Positions 12,947-25,572 are shown, counted from the stretch's first letter. The stretch is 64,000 nt of DNA from Bugulina stolonifera (GCA_935421135.1 OW285191.1:2728001-2792000); one strand, 5' to 3'. Made by a program: numbers and translations. The notes: generated by a model from the letters alone, not told the origin.

Positions 12947-15239
12947 ATGTCTGGGCAACTAACAAGTTTAATCAAAGAGATTGGAAGAGGTGGAAAAGTC
13001 GACATAAACCAACTTAAGCATTGTTTACAATCTGCATCAGTGGATGAAAGACTGGTTGCATTGAATACTAAATGGAGGCATGTCCCAGTTATGCACATAT
13101 TAGTAGACAAGGGTGTTACAGAAACTTTCAAATGTCTGCTAAAGAGTATATCAGTAGAAGAGAGGGTAGATCTACTCAAGATAAAGCATGGTAATGGTAA
13201 CACAGCTATACACAATGCAGCATGGGAAGATAGTACAGATACCATCAAATATCTGCTAGATGGTGTGTCAGTAGAACAGAGGGTAGGTCTACTCAAGATA
13301 CAGGATAGTATTGGTGACACCGCTATACACCGCACAGTTATACACCGCGCAGTAGGCGAAGAGCGCACAAACTTTTGCTCTATAATGGAGTTATGTACAC
13401 CGAGTCAGCAGGCAGAGCTACTCAGCATCGGTAATCAGAAAGGGCAGACAGCTCTAGATGTTGCCAAGGAATATAAGTGTCGTCAGACTGTGAAAAGGAT
13501 AAGGAGTGGAGCTGCCAGAGTTGATGAAGGTAAGTTATCCAAACAGGCTATGAAACTGCTCATGTAGGCCGACACTTTATTGTACATACATGTAATACCA
13601 TAATGCATTGATTACTGTACAGTGCATCTTTATGTAAAAAGTTTATGGGTAGCATTAGCATGGACTAGTGCTGGGCAGCTTTAATTTGCATTTTGCTTTA
13701 GTTTTTTATGCTAACTTGAAAAAAACTGAATGTTCTTTGAAATGCCCCAGGTTCAACTGATGTTGATACTCCTATTTATTTATATCAAGCACCGTGAAAA
13801 CTAAAATATAAAATTAAGTTACATGTACATGACATTAGTAAGACAGCATAATAATTTATTGTTTGGTTAAAAGACATACAAACAGTAAGTTATATTAAAA
13901 CTGATAAATCACAAACAAAACATCAAATTTATAAGTAATAATTAAAATACTTTATTGGTCTCCTGTTTTAGGAATATGCAATATTAATACAACTTTGTAA
14001 AGAAACACACTACAGGAATAAAAAGAATGTTCACAGAAAGGCTTTAGTAGTTAAAAATAGCAAGGATTTAAAAATAGCATAAAGCTACTAAGCCAATGAC
14101 CTAGTACTGCATACGCCATCACTGGAGTTATCAGACCTAACACTGAATGATACCGAAAATTTCTCCACTTGTACCCTAACTCAAATTTTCGCAATCAAAG
14201 TAAATTCTCAACATTGCTGAATTGTTAATTTATTTTCATACTGAGCCTACATTATTATCAACTAATACTAATTATTATTATGTTTGGCTATACAGGTGAT
14301 GCAATACCTCCAGATCAAGTGCAGACCCGTAGGCGAGCAGCTACCAATGAGTTGTCTCCTCATTCTCAGTCTAAGATGTCACGACCTCGAGGTATGTACA
14401 TGTACCAATGTGTCTTTATCTTATCACTTCTGTACTCTTGTGCAGTACTCTTCCGAGCTCCTCTATTCTTGAATTGCAAAATGTATGTCATTGTACAAAT
14501 AATAACACTTGGGTCGTTTCTGATGGGCCTCAACTTATAGACAGCAGCAGCTACTGAGTTTCGTTCGATTATAAGTTGCATGTATGCTGTCTCTCTCTTC
14601 CTGCCTCCCTCTTCCTGCCTCTCCCTTCCCTGGTTCTCTCTCCAGGCCTGCTCAGAAGTAGGCCATATTTAGTCTTGCTCCACCATATATACTTGATAGC
14701 GCCCACTAACATTTTAGCCAAGCATTTGTTCTCAGAATACTGTGAACTACTGGTGACAAGGTGACTCTTGCCAGGAAGTTTATCGGTCTGCTTTATTATA
14801 GACCCTGTAGTTTTATCACCTAGCTCCATTACCTCTCTATCCATCTCAGTTACTACTCCAATGCTATAGCAGAAGGTAATCTTTACCCCTGAATTCACAC
14901 GGTCGGGCCCTACTGCACCTTATGGGCAGCTAGAAAGCTCTGTTAGTATCAGTGGGTTTTACCTCACCCTCCTGTGGTGTATTCATGCTACACAGTTCTC
15001 CATACTGCCCAAGGATTACTACCTTATTATCCCTCAGTATCAGGCCTTTATCTAATGCTTAACTTTCTCTTGTGCTGCCTTCCCTGACTGGCTTTGAACA
15101 GTCTCCGCCCAAACTTGCCGACTCAACTGGTCTTCTCCAGAGCTGTTTCTCACTTCCTGCTGTACAACTTATTGGTAAGGATGACCACTAACGTGCATAC
15201 ATCTCCTATATTGCAGGGTCTAGGAAATGTGACAACTAG
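12947..15239 (+). CDS. ankyrin-repeat protein, copy A (3 exons, 233 aa)
   Basis: Exons 12,947-13,529, 14,296-14,391 and 15,217-15,239 join in frame (phases 1 and 1) with GT-AG sites. The ATG sits two bases after a strong acceptor (cttatctacag), so a 5' UTR exon probably lies upstream. The protein starts MSGQLTSLIKEIGRGGK and holds about four 39-residue ankyrin-type units of the pattern SVEQRVGLLKIQD..G.TAIH...TDTIKYLLDG. Exon 2 encodes a basic, Ser-rich tail (QTRRRAATNEL...) and exon 3 only eight residues to the stop. Copy B at 25,835-28,559 has the same exon plan but eleven units. In copy A's third unit the TAIHR block is locally duplicated, and exon 3 lacks 12 bases present in B. The role is unknown; ankyrin proteins generally bind other proteins. 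There is no signal peptide, so it is probably cytosolic or nuclear. Confidence 0.75.
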
Positions 15240-15475
15240 GAGCAGGTGCTTCCCTGTGGTACAAAGTACATGTACATGTATATCATCAGTCTTATCTCAT
15301 CGCAAATGAAGATTGGTCAGATATTTTCTCCTAGCAGCTGGATTCAATAGGACCTCTTAGTAAATGGACAACTAGGAAGATGGTTCGGATAAAAGCCATT
15401 TCGGAACCTTGACTGTCAGTTCCCCATGTCAGATAAGGCAGGATCCCACATGATGGATTGATAGGGTTCAAGACC

Positions 15476-16903
15476 ATAGAATTACCTCCCCTAGAATGCT
15501 TACTAGTAGTCACGTGACAATATCAATTCATTAGCCGGAGGTTCGCTAGTGTGGAACAGACGGATGAAGGTAGTTTTCTCATTGTTTACATTGGCAACCA
15601 TTATAATTATATATACCGCGAAAAACTTTTGGAAGGGAATTTCAATGCTTTCTCAGCTTTTTTGCCCAAATATTTTTTACAGGACATAGACTAGGTATGT
15701 TGATGTATATAAAGCAGACCATAAAATTTGTTTAAAAGCTTTATGACTGTAATAAATTTGACCACGAATTAAACTCTATTTCCATTGCTATAACCTATGT
15801 TTTATATAATATTATAGTGGATCTATTGTGCCCACCCAACTCTGTTGCCATGGTTTGTGATAAGAACTTGGGCTAACAATGTCAGCACAATATTTTGTTA
15901 TATTGCTAGACAAAATCATAGGAATAACACATTGGTAAATGTACCCAATAAATGGGTAAAAACAGTCAACTAATAATGGGGCAGCTGACAACCACCATTT
16001 GGTACCTTAGGTTGAATGCCAGCATGCACAACACTACAGGAGAAAGTTGTGCCACGATAGCTTATGCTATATATCACAGGAGTGTCACTGTATAGCTTAT
16101 AATTATAGCTGATTATTAATATTAAGTGATACAGGCACAGATTGCATGTAGGTGCACTGTGATGTAAAATTAATATTTATTTGTTAGTCTGAATTAGCCT
16201 GAATTGTGCATGAGTAGATTATTTATAGAAATTGTAGTATATCATTGTGGGATTTTACAGTATATACATTGTATGTGATACAGCATAGAATTACTGGACC
16301 CATCCCACAGAACCTCTAAATAGACTGATGGTAGACCTTCATTGTATTGTAAAAGCATTGTTAATCAAAACCATAGCTGGAAGTTTTGACAGGGTATGTG
16401 AGGGAGGTTGAATCGGACAGGAGCCCTTATTCTAATACAGGTTGAATTATTAGATGAGAGACAATGATTCTGGCAATTCTCTGCTGGAAACATTAGGGAA
16501 AAGTTTATGGCAAAGCAACATTCTTAGTTCAAGTTCTTATCACAAACCATGACTACAAAAGTTGGGTGGGCCCAATAGATCCACTATAATAATATATAAA
16601 ACATAGGTTATAGCAATGGAAATAGGGTCTCTATTGGTGGCCAAATATATTACAGTCATAAAGCTTTGAAACAAATTTTATGGTTTGTTTTTAATACAAT
16701 AACATACCTAGTCTATGTTCTGCAAAAAATATTTGGTCATAAAAGCAGGGAAAGTATTAAAATCCCTTCCCAAAAATTTTCCATTTTATATAAAATTATA
16801 ATGGTTGCTAATGTAAACAATGAGAAAACAACCTTCATCCGGTTTCTCCTTGCGAGCGAGCGGTCACGTGATAAGTAAGCATTCTAGGGGAGGTAATTCT
16901 ATG
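15476..16903. mobile_element. 1.4 kb fold-back DNA element with about 400-bp inverted arms
   Basis: The arms 15,476 to about 15,880 and about 16,510-16,903 are diverged inverted copies. The outer ends are catagaattacctcccc and its complement. An 8-bp target-site duplication, ttcaagac, flanks it (15,468-15,475 and 16,904-16,911). The paralogous region downstream of ankyrin copy B (about 28,835-28,860) lacks the element and one duplicated octamer. An 8-bp TSD fits hAT, P, Merlin-type or related transposases; the termini do not decide which. Confidence 0.85.
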
Positions 16904-16932
16904 TTCAAGACTTTTTTATTTTAATATATTAT

Positions 16933-17995
16933 TGTTGTTTTTGGGTAGCTGGCACAACCAAGCACTTCATGCACTTGAGTATTGTGGTGAAACAGCCTCC
17001 GTGGTAATGGCACCTAGGCCAGCCACACTGACATGATTATTAGCTGACATTCAAATATCTTATCCATTCATTGTTATCCATATTTATCCATGCATTCATT
17101 ATTACCTTATATACTGGTGTCTTATATACATATCTGTATTAGCAATCAAGCCTTGGAATTACGTTCTATTGCAACTTGGTTTTTCCCACATTTATATATT
17201 TATTTAGTAATTGTCTGTTCTTGCTTGATTGCGAATTATTAGAGTCTTTTTGCCACTTTATATAGTAACTTCGTGGCTGACCTTATAGATTTAGCTCATA
17301 ATTATATATGACATGTTTCTCCTTATTGTAAGCACATTTTGTGCGATGGCCGACCTTTTTATGTGGCCGAGTCGGGCGGAACCAGACATATTGTTGCGTA
17401 AGTTCCGGAGCCGACCCCATGTCGGATAACCGACACCATGTCGGCCCTTTTTGCCGGAAGTTTTGTTATGTATATAAGGCAGTGCATTTCTTGTTGTGAA
17501 TCAGTTGTTGATTGCGCTTGAATAAAGCAACATCTCCTAACTCAACCTACAGAGGCTTACTCTTTAGGCGGGTAACTCCACCTGGGAATCCTTTGGATTC
17601 AGTATGGCTCAAGTTCACCTCATCCTAGGCTAAGCATATCTCTATCCACTCCTTAGGCTTAGGCCGATCCCGGGTTCTAATGAACCTAGCGTCGGACTTA
17701 GGCTCTCAAGGTTAGATCTTCTTTCTCTGCACTCCCTCGGAGTATAAACTCTAGAAGATCACTCCCTCGGAGTATAAACTCTACAAGACCTACGTTAGTC
17801 CTGAGCTCCAATGAGTCTCGGCATCGGCCTACGTCTGATATAATCTACAATCTACACTATAAAGAGCACCCATAACTGTTCACTCTTTTATGTAATGAGC
17901 AGAAGGTACACTTGGTCAGCCTCTACCACCGTCCAAGCCCTTCACATACTTGTAGCCCTCGGCTCTCCTATGCAATAGCACTCAAAAACATTACA
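16933..17995 (+). mobile_element. LTR-like element, copy 2 (solo, 1.06 kb)
   Basis: It starts tgttgttt and ends cattaca, so has TG...CA limits. A TATA box (17,471-17,478) is followed 50 bp later by AATAAA (17,521-17,526), as in copy 1 at 1,430-2,367. U3 lies left, so the element reads on the plus strand. No second LTR or gag/pol sequence follows, so it is probably a solo LTR. I do not see a clean target-site duplication. Copy B's flank at 28,859 shares only about the first 28 bases, which suggests that either those bases are not element-derived or copy B lost most of an LTR. Confidence 0.6.
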
Positions 17996-18262
17996 GTATT
18001 TCAATTGATACTGCAGTATTGTTTTAGTGCTATCAACATGCAGATGTGTGTATTCCATTCTAGTATTTCTACATGTATTAGTGCAATCATCGTACAGATG
18101 TATGTATTCTATTCTAGTATTAATCGTATTAGTGCTATTGCATAACGTAATTTATATACTTGAACTTGAACGTGAACGTGAAAACACATGCATACATGTA
18201 TATACGGAAATCAATACACCAGTATAACTAAATGAATACATCCATTGTATAGCCATTGCCCT

Positions 18263-18357
18263 TGGGTACTAGTAAGCTATTGATCATAATTAGAAGTTGT
18301 CCTCTCCCAACTTAAACTGGGAGAGGACAACTTATAATTATGATCAATTGCCATACC
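18263..18357. mobile_element. small palindromic MITE, copy 1
   Basis: A near-perfect hairpin of about 40-bp arms: agaagttgtcctctcccaa pairs with ttgggagaggacaactt-type sequence around 18,292-18,333. Related hairpins lie at 29,766-29,871 and 40,193-40,252. Confidence 0.75.
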
Positions 18358-18513
18358 ATTGCCAATATGACACTAATATGGTGAACAGCCAATAAGAGTA
18401 ACATTATTCACATGAACTTGGGAAAAGCAATAAGACACAAATTATACACAGACATTAAGGCAAGTATGTTACATAAACAGGATTGTCACTACTGTTATGT
18501 TAGTCTTTTACTT

Positions 18514-18721
18514 TAGCATACAACCATGGAATGGGACAGAGTTGTGTGTTTGGCTGAGTAACTGCTGCATAACATACAGGCCAGGGGGTGATTCGTGGTC
18601 AGAACTGCATGGTAAGACTGGTACCATCACAGTGGTGGATTGGTTCTGGAGCGCCGTTCCTGTTGACAAATCCAAGGTGGAATGGTCGTTCCGGTTAATA
18701 ATTTTGGTGTCTGCATTATAG
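18514..18721 (+). other. candidate exon of unknown function
   Basis: After a good acceptor (tcttttactttag) an open frame of about 68 codons reads with normal amino-acid composition and many Trp (PWNGTELCVWLSNCC, GGDSWSELHGKTG, VVDWFWSAV) up to a TAG at 18,719. An internal GTAAGA at about 18,612 could serve as a donor. I do not recognise the protein and find no partner exon nearby. It could be a gene fragment or a transposon remnant. Confidence 0.25.
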
Positions 18722-18777
18722 AGGAGATAACTCTATGCATTCATAGAGGTAGGTCCGTAGGTGGTATGTCTGCATTG

Positions 18778-19418
18778 CAGACATGTGCCAAGCAGACAAA
18801 TACTCAAGTCAAGAGTCAAGTAAGAGTATACATTCACAATTGATAAAAAGTAATTTAGAGTAAACTCATCGGATGAAGCAAGTCAAAAGTAGAGTAAGAG
18901 TAAATAAACAGCCATTTTGAAAAGTAAAGTAAGAGTCAAGCAACTAGTGCCAAAATGCTAGAGTCAGAGTAGAGTCAAAAGTACAGCGGTATGTCAAAGA
19001 GAATACCAATGGGAATTTTGTAGAACACAAATTTCTGATGTATACAAGAGTGACAACACACAATAGGTAATACTCAGTGTTAGATCCAATTTTCTGTCAG
19101 TTAAAGTAGTTCTGAGGAACAAAGGCTATTTCAAATTTGCACTTATTATAATGGTAGGTCTGTTTATCTATAAGCCTCTCAGCTTCTCTATGGTGGACAA
19201 GACTTATTACATAATTACACCAAACCAATAGAATTATCATTGATAGCTGAGAGATTAGAGTAAAGTAAGAGTCAAGCATCATGCTTTGTAGGAGAGTAGA
19301 AGTAAAAGTCAATTCCCAGCTTTCACACAGTACAAAAGCACAAGTCAATTAAAAGTAATGAAAAGCTGTTGCTCGACTTAACTTGAGTCGAGTAAAATGA
19401 CTTGAGTGCCCATGTCTG
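18778..19418. mobile_element. hAT-like MITE (641 bp) with 8-bp TSD
   Basis: The termini are cagacatgtgcc and ggcacatgtctg-type inverted ends (right end gtgcccatgtctg). They are flanked by exact 8-bp duplications, ctgcattg (18,770-18,777 and 19,419-19,426). The interior is dense in short aagtcaagag/gtaagagtca direct repeats. No ORF of note. Confidence 0.85.
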
Positions 19419-19426
19419 CTGCATTG

Positions 19427-20620
19427 AAAATCACCTACTGTGTGTGCCATAGAGGCAACACCCCATGGGGAGACAACTCTACGGTGTGTGCCAATAAATA
19501 TCTCGGAAAAATAACATCGGCGCCACTACTAAAAGCCCTGTAAAATATCGGTAATCCTCATACTATACATTAACATTGCAAACGACTAGTAATAGAATAG
19601 CTACTTAGACTAGCTGCTTTCCCAATAATTTCCGTTTCGCTTTTTTCAATTTTTTAAATAACGTTCTAGTGCATCTTGACCTTTTTCAATTTTTTAAATA
19701 ACATTCTAGTGCATCTTGACCTTCTAATTATGTTTACTCAATTAATGTTGACAGTCTTCATTGATTAAAATGAATAAAAAAGCTGACAACTGTGTTCCAG
19801 AAGAAAAGGTATGCATTGCATCAGCACAGTCATAGTAATATTGAGAAGAAGCAATCCCCAAATGGCAGGTGGCACTAACCTGCACAGATCAACTTTTAAT
19901 AATTCTTAAACTAATACATGAAATACTGTCCCAACTTATGTTGTCAACTGTCCCATATGAGGCACGCCCCTTCCATAGATGGTCTAGCGTGACAATGAAC
20001 TCAATGTAAGTCCATTACTCTTGAATAGCTCTCAACTCACATCTGACAATTGCCAATTGGGTTGAAAACCAAAGTTAGTGAAAATATTCAATCATGTAGA
20101 TAGCAGCTAATATAAAATTTCAGTAGTTAAAGCAAGTAGTAACATAGATGAATATAAATTTAGTTATTTTATAATAACGAACGTTATCAATACTGCTTAT
20201 ATATAACATTTTTTTAATTAAAGTGTTTGTGAAGTCTTACTACTTGTATCTACCACGAATTTATTCCTACACTAGAGGATTCTCTAAAAGACTAAAGACA
20301 CCACACATCTACACTACATGTACTACTACTACCACTAATATCATACATGTAATTTGCATCATCCTGCTCATTATTCTGGCTGTTTATACTCATACTGCAA
20401 ATGTCGACTTCTACATGAAGAGACCTTCCCTAATCTGGTTGCTAGCAAAACCTAATATCACCAATATGTCAGGCGATATCATCTACCTTCACTGATGTGT
20501 TAGAAACAGGTGCTGTAGCAGTTCCAATATCCCATATACTTGTGCATTTCACAGTTCTAAGTATTTTTGTATACAAATCCAAGGTTACATCTCTTTGGGT
20601 CTGCACTGTAGCATTCAAGT
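19427..20620. other. spacer with a 40-bp tandem duplication
   Basis: The only structure I see is a two-copy, 40-bp period repeat at about 19,642-19,721 (ttttttcaattttttaaata, then ttctagtgcatcttgacc), with one substitution between the copies. The 90-codon ORF at 20,223-20,495 has no homology I recognise and looks like chance. Confidence 0.5.
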
Positions 20621-20625
20621 TCTAT

Positions 20626-21427
20626 GGTGCACTCACATAACTAAAAAGTCTCTTAAACAGTCTCTTAAATGTTACACTTCCGTCAGAACTAGACCCAGAT
20701 TTCTTTGTATGACCCTCTGGTCCATCTTCTGCTGGCGGTTCAGTGCTATAGCCTTTATTAGTAGATGCTGTTTCGGCTTCTTCAGCTGAGGATGCTTCAG
20801 CTGCAGCAGATTTTATTTCTAGTGGAGCTGCTTTAGCACTAGTTCCAGCAGAGACTTCAGTAACTCCGTCAACATCAGGTGCCACATAGTTCTATTCATA
20901 TGGAGGCTTCTCTGAACTAAATCTGGTCGATGTTATCACTGCTCTAGTTCTCACCACTGCATTACTTGAATCCAACCCATCCAAAGTCACTGTATCCTTC
21001 AGTTGGTTGGCCTCTTCACTAGGCAACCCAGTCATAAAAAGTCATTTTATGAGTCTACATTTGCATCAATGTGCGTTTGATGAGTGGCTTGTATTTGTTT
21101 TGTCTGAAGTTTCAGCTAACCTCCTGTCTGCTGAAAAGACTTCTGCAATTTCTATCTTTTGCAGAACTTTTTCTCTTTGCAAATTTGAGCATTTCAACTG
21201 TTGAAAGTAAGTGCTGTCAGCAAAGCCTCTTTTTGTAGGTTATGGTCTTCTTTTACTTCCACTGGTAGCTGGTCATACAATGTGAGGGCCAGTTCGTTAA
21301 GAGACAAAAGCAACTCTCCACTTCTATACTTTGTAGTTCAGCCACTAACTCCTTTTTACTGATTCGCTTTCTAAGCTCTCCACTCACCAAACTATTTTCA
21401 CAACCCTTGATTAATTCTACACCCATT
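20626..21427 (-). pseudogene. decayed intronless protein gene of unknown family
   Basis: Read on the minus strand from ATG 21,427-21,425, coding-like segments follow in order but in changing frames: MGVELIKGCENSLVSGELRK; then GELLLSLNELALTLYDQLPV; then LQREKVLQKIEIAEVFSADR; then ANQLKDTVTLDGLDSSNAVV to a TAG; then an acidic, Ala/Ser/Glu-rich part (SAAAEASSAEEAETAS) and a C-terminus TFKRLFKRLFSYVSAP with stop. At least two frameshifts and two in-frame stops interrupt it. The lack of introns hints at a retrocopy or a transposon-borne gene. I see no poly(A) tail. Function unknown. Confidence 0.5.
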
Positions 21428-21892
21428 ATTTAATGATGCCTAAATAGCTTGATAGTTTCTATGTTGATACACTAGAATACTCTCTAGAAGACATACTTGC
21501 CTACTGACTTAAACATGAAAGCAATAAAGATATATGTGACAAAAATATTTAATACACAGATAAAGCCAACATGATGCTTATGTAGCCAAACAGTAAGTAC
21601 AAAGATAAAACAGGACACACTACACATGACAAGTATAGCACATAAAAAATGCATGTACATGTATAACACAGATAAGCAATTACATAATGATGAAGCTGCC
21701 ACATTTTTATTATCTGTTTGCACTGCAAATTAAAAGTAGAAGGCGTTAATGCTTATGTCTTGAGGGCATTATTTTTGCACTTCTCCATTAGATTTGGATT
21801 AATATCAAAATACATCAATATTTATTCATTTATAATACTGATCAAGTAAAAACCAATAATAGTAATCTGGTCTTATTGATTCTTTATGAATA

Positions 21893-22110
21893 GGGAGCAG
21901 CCGTAGCCTAGTGGGTAGAGCTTTGAACTTTCATGTGGGAGATCCAGGTTCGATTCCCTGGCGGTGGCAGGAAGGACATCCAACCCTATAAGGGCTGTCT
22001 GCTACATGATCCTCCTTCTCTACCCCATATTAGAAAAGTGCTTATCTATTCAGATTCTAGCTTTCTTACCCGATGTTACTTATGGGAAGTAAAACTGTTT
22101 AGTTTTTTTT
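21893..22110 (+). mobile_element. tRNA-derived SINE
   Basis: The head is tRNA-like: gggagcagccgtagcctag, an A box tagcctagtgg at 21,904-21,914 and a perfect B box ggttcgattcc at 21,947-21,957. The tRNA-unrelated body ends in ttacttatgggaagtaaa and a T-rich tail. The pol III boxes look intact, unlike the older relative at 5,472-5,650. Confidence 0.75.
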
Positions 22111-22486
22111 ACAAATATTTATTAGTGTAGTCATAACCCTTCGGTGCAAATAGGCCCTACATATTGCATTTAATACAAAATACACTGAGTAAAGCTGTGT
22201 TTTGTCAAGTTTTAGCAAGTTCACATTTCCATTGATGACTAACACAGAAAAAGCAGTTATCATTAGGGAACTTTATGGAACATTTTTATGAACATTTTAA
22301 GTGTTTTGCTTGGCTCCGGGGCACTGCCGCAAACCCAGTTGGGGGGCTTACAGCGCCCCCAAACACCCAGCTGGAAATGCGAGGCGATGCCTCGCAGGGT
22401 CGGGCATAGTTCCTGTTGGTAAAATTTTACCAATCCACCACTGGGTACCAAGAGTATTGGGTCATCATAACAGTCGTGAGACCAAC

Positions 22487-22611
22487 AGGCTTACCAAGTT
22501 TTCCCGATTCCGCAGGAGACTCCCTGATTTTCAGCTCAAATTTTGGAACTCCACCCAAATGCTGAATTTCCCTGATTTTCATTAGTCCAACTTGGCAAGC
22601 CTGGAGACCAG
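22487..22611. mobile_element. short MITE with AGGCTTACCAAGTT ends, copy 1
   Basis: The ends caggcttaccaagtt and aacttggcaagcctg are inverted. The interior aligns in reverse with 44,525-44,671 (shared tctcctgcggaatc, gctgaaaatcaggga). Confidence 0.6.
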
Positions 22612-22838
22612 CTTGGGGTCCCCACTCCCCAGACCAGCGGCAAGAGACGTGAGCGTGGCGTGTGAGCGTGAGGACAACTCCAACCAACGTTGGGAAGCCT
22701 ATAGGCTCAGTAGGAACTAAAGACAGAAATAACATTTTTTGTTACGGTCAAGGTTAACAGAAGGAAACTAAACAAAGTATTTTACTCTAAATCAAGAGTT
22801 TCGTTTTGCTATAAAAGCTTGTAATTTGAATTATTATT

Positions 22839-23720
22839 CAGAGCTGGGTCCAAGTCAAGTCACAAGTCGACTTGACTTGGACTTGTCAACTTGCTGATTT
22901 GACTTGACTTTGACTTGCGCATAAATGTGACTTGACTTGGACACATGAATGACTTGTGATTTTGACTTGGGTTCTGCCAAGTCAATCTGGCAAATAAAAA
23001 TTTTGTACAGTGTTTAGCCAACATGGAAAAAAGGTCTCAATTGCCTACCTATTTATCATTTTTGCTAGATCAGTGCTACTAGAAGCACTCAGAGTATATC
23101 AAGGTTAGCTATGAGGATACACAACTCGGGCAATATCTAGGCTGTGTGTACGTGAGACTACACAATGCATACTCACAAGTACACACAGTGCAAGTAGTGT
23201 AAGTGTAGCATAGGTGTTGTGTAAGTAGTGAATACAATGTACAGTGCAATAATTACTAGAGTTAAATTGCAGGACTGGCCAGAGGACACTCTGTGCTGTA
23301 CCATGTGCTGTTTATATATGCTATGTAACACTGTATCACCATTACAGTATACAGTATATAATACTATATGACCAGTCTCGACCGTATTGCCAATAATACT
23401 ACTTATATAGACTAGTTCTTTACCATGATTGCATAACGTACATGTACATGTACATGCCCTGCTACACCTTGGCATAGGTTTTTCATGGATTGGAATGCCT
23501 ATTAAAAGAAAAAAGTGATGTTTTGGAAAATGAAAAGTTTTTGAAGTTGTCTTCCACTTCACTTGCATTTTGACTTGACTTGACCTTGACTTGACTTGTG
23601 ACTTGCATGATGGCTGACTTGACTTGAGGCAGCACTGACTTGACTTGGACTTGATTTGCTTCCAAAACTTTAGAAATGACTTGACTTGTTGACTTGCAAG
23701 TCGACTTGGACCCAACTCTG
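22839..23720 (-). mobile_element. hAT-like non-autonomous element, copy 2 (882 bp, full length)
   Basis: The ends cagagctgggtccaagtc and gacttggacccaactctg are inverted. Exact 8-bp duplications ttattatt flank it (22,831-22,838 and 23,721-23,728). CAG-R-G ends with an 8-bp TSD are the hAT signature. It is in reverse orientation to copies 1 and 3. The subterminal regions are clusters of cttgact repeats, probably transposase binding sites. No transposase is encoded. Confidence 0.9.
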
Positions 23721-23728
23721 TTATTATT

Positions 23729-25572
23729 TAATTATAGCAATTTCCAAATACTCTCAACTTGTACATAATAATGTTGAAATATTTAACGACTCAAAGTTTT
23801 TACTGTGATAAAGATAACCAATTAAATTGAGCAAAGGATTTACACTCTCCAAGGAAGACTCTAGATTGAGATTCGCTATTCGGTATTGCCAATTTTGGTG
23901 CCGGGAAATTTAACGATTTCCCCAACCACATAAGCTGAGGCAATCTCTAAAATCTTTCAAAAGTGCCTTCAGAAGCCATATTATCCTGTTAATCCCACAT
24001 AAGAGCTCATTATTTATATCAATACTTCTGTATTCTTCAGTTTATTTGCTACATGTACATACTTACAATTTTTATTTTATGTATTAGTAATTATTTATAT
24101 AATATGTATATAATATTGCTTTTAAGATATTTACCAGTAGTTGTTTGCCCGTTTCAAATTCAAACTCCTGCTATATTTTTTAGTAATCCACCTCATTGGT
24201 AAATTGATTCATACTTTACTACGACTTTTAATTTTTTGCTGTCGCTTCTTGTCCTCTGAACCTATTCTTCACCATATTTTTAAAAACTGCTCCAAAGACG
24301 TGTTTGCTGGTTGTATTTTTTATTTTTAGAGACAAATTTGAAAGGTTCATATCAAATTACCTTATAAATTGTATTTACCTCTATTTGTGGCATGAATAGT
24401 TTAAATAGCACCCTAGTAATCGATGCCACCCTTTGCAGGATTTGAAAGGTTTTGAATGGTACAAATACTTTCTATACTTGAGCTGTTTTCACATAGAAGT
24501 TGTGCCGCCAAGAGGCCTACAAATCTAAGGGAGATCGAACAAGCTGTCATTGTGCACCTTCATAAGCTGAAAAACTGTTACTAGACAGAGTCGTCGGTAT
24601 ATTTCAACTACTAGACAATAATAGTGGTATAAGAAGCAACCCAAATACAGACAATATTTGCACCATGCTGCAAAATATATTATCTGTTGCAAGGCTATGT
24701 CCAGTGCATTGTTTAAATTTGAGAATTATTTGCTAACTTATATTGTTTGGTGTCACTATAGGACTTGGTAGGGACGAAACCGGCGTTTAAACACCAAATT
24801 TCATTCTCGATTTTGGGTCTGCTTCCAAAGCCTGGGACTGAGTAAAGTATTTTAATAACATTAAAGATGGGCTGTACTGAAATCTTGACGTTACGGGTTG
24901 AATACACCATTAGAAAGCCTAGTAGCAGCAGCTGAACCAGCTAACACAATACCAGCTGGGATACATGATACTCACTACTGTTAAAACTAGTGAATTACAT
25001 CATTGTGGGGAGTGAATGCCAGACCGCTCATTATGTTATTATAAGCAAGAAATTTTAATTGAGCTTTAATCCTTGTTGTACTAGGAATATCACAAAACGA
25101 AAAAATGGGTTTGTGGAACAAATGCTAGTTAATATTCCTAGACAATAAAAAACACAATATGTTGTGAAAAAATATCAAATGACTGTTGAGTTTGCAATTT
25201 GATTGGTCAATATAGGCTACTTGTTCGCTTGGAAAACAACCATTTAGAAACTCTAAACCCCAACCCCCAACTTTCAACTAATTTTAATTTTTAGTGTTTG
25301 TTGTTTTTACTACTACTAACATGTAAAACACAAAATATAACTAATTATCTATTAATAAGTTGTGTTCTTCTAAACGTAATTTCCAGTTTCATAACGGGTG
25401 TTTTCTAAACAAACAATTTCGTAACGTCCTGTTTCTAACTGACATTTTCGAAATGTCTCTTTCCCCTTCTCCAGTGTACTCCACAGCTACTACACTGAAC
25501 TAAACTATACTTGCTGATTGGTTTAGACTAGTAGGATTGATATCCAACTAACTAACGCTACTACTGTGGAAT
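23729..25572. other. AT-rich spacer, nothing firm
   Basis: No splice-bounded exon. The minus strand around 24,150-24,320 translates into protein-like pieces (NTSLEQFLKIW, GSEDKKRQQKIKSRSK) broken by stops, possibly an old pseudogene. That is too weak to annotate separately. Confidence 0.4.

Larger units (their letters stand above)
12660..18150. repeat. segmental duplication, unit A
   Basis: Similarity to 25,573-29,000 covers the 5' flank (tactacttgtataatgctc), all three ankyrin exons, both introns and the 3' flank as far as a tattctattct..agtgctattgca stretch. Unit A is longer because of the fold-back element (15,476-16,903) and most of the LTR-like element (16,933-17,995). Confidence 0.8.

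Noticed and set aside
14569..14898. Basic 109-residue minus-strand ORF
   Set aside because: Lies in ankyrin intron 2 over a pyrimidine-rich (cttcctgcctc) stretch; not conserved as an ORF in copy B.
22263..22735. GC-rich overlapping ORFs
   Set aside because: Cover a MITE and a GC-rich spacer; no consistent frame or recognised product.
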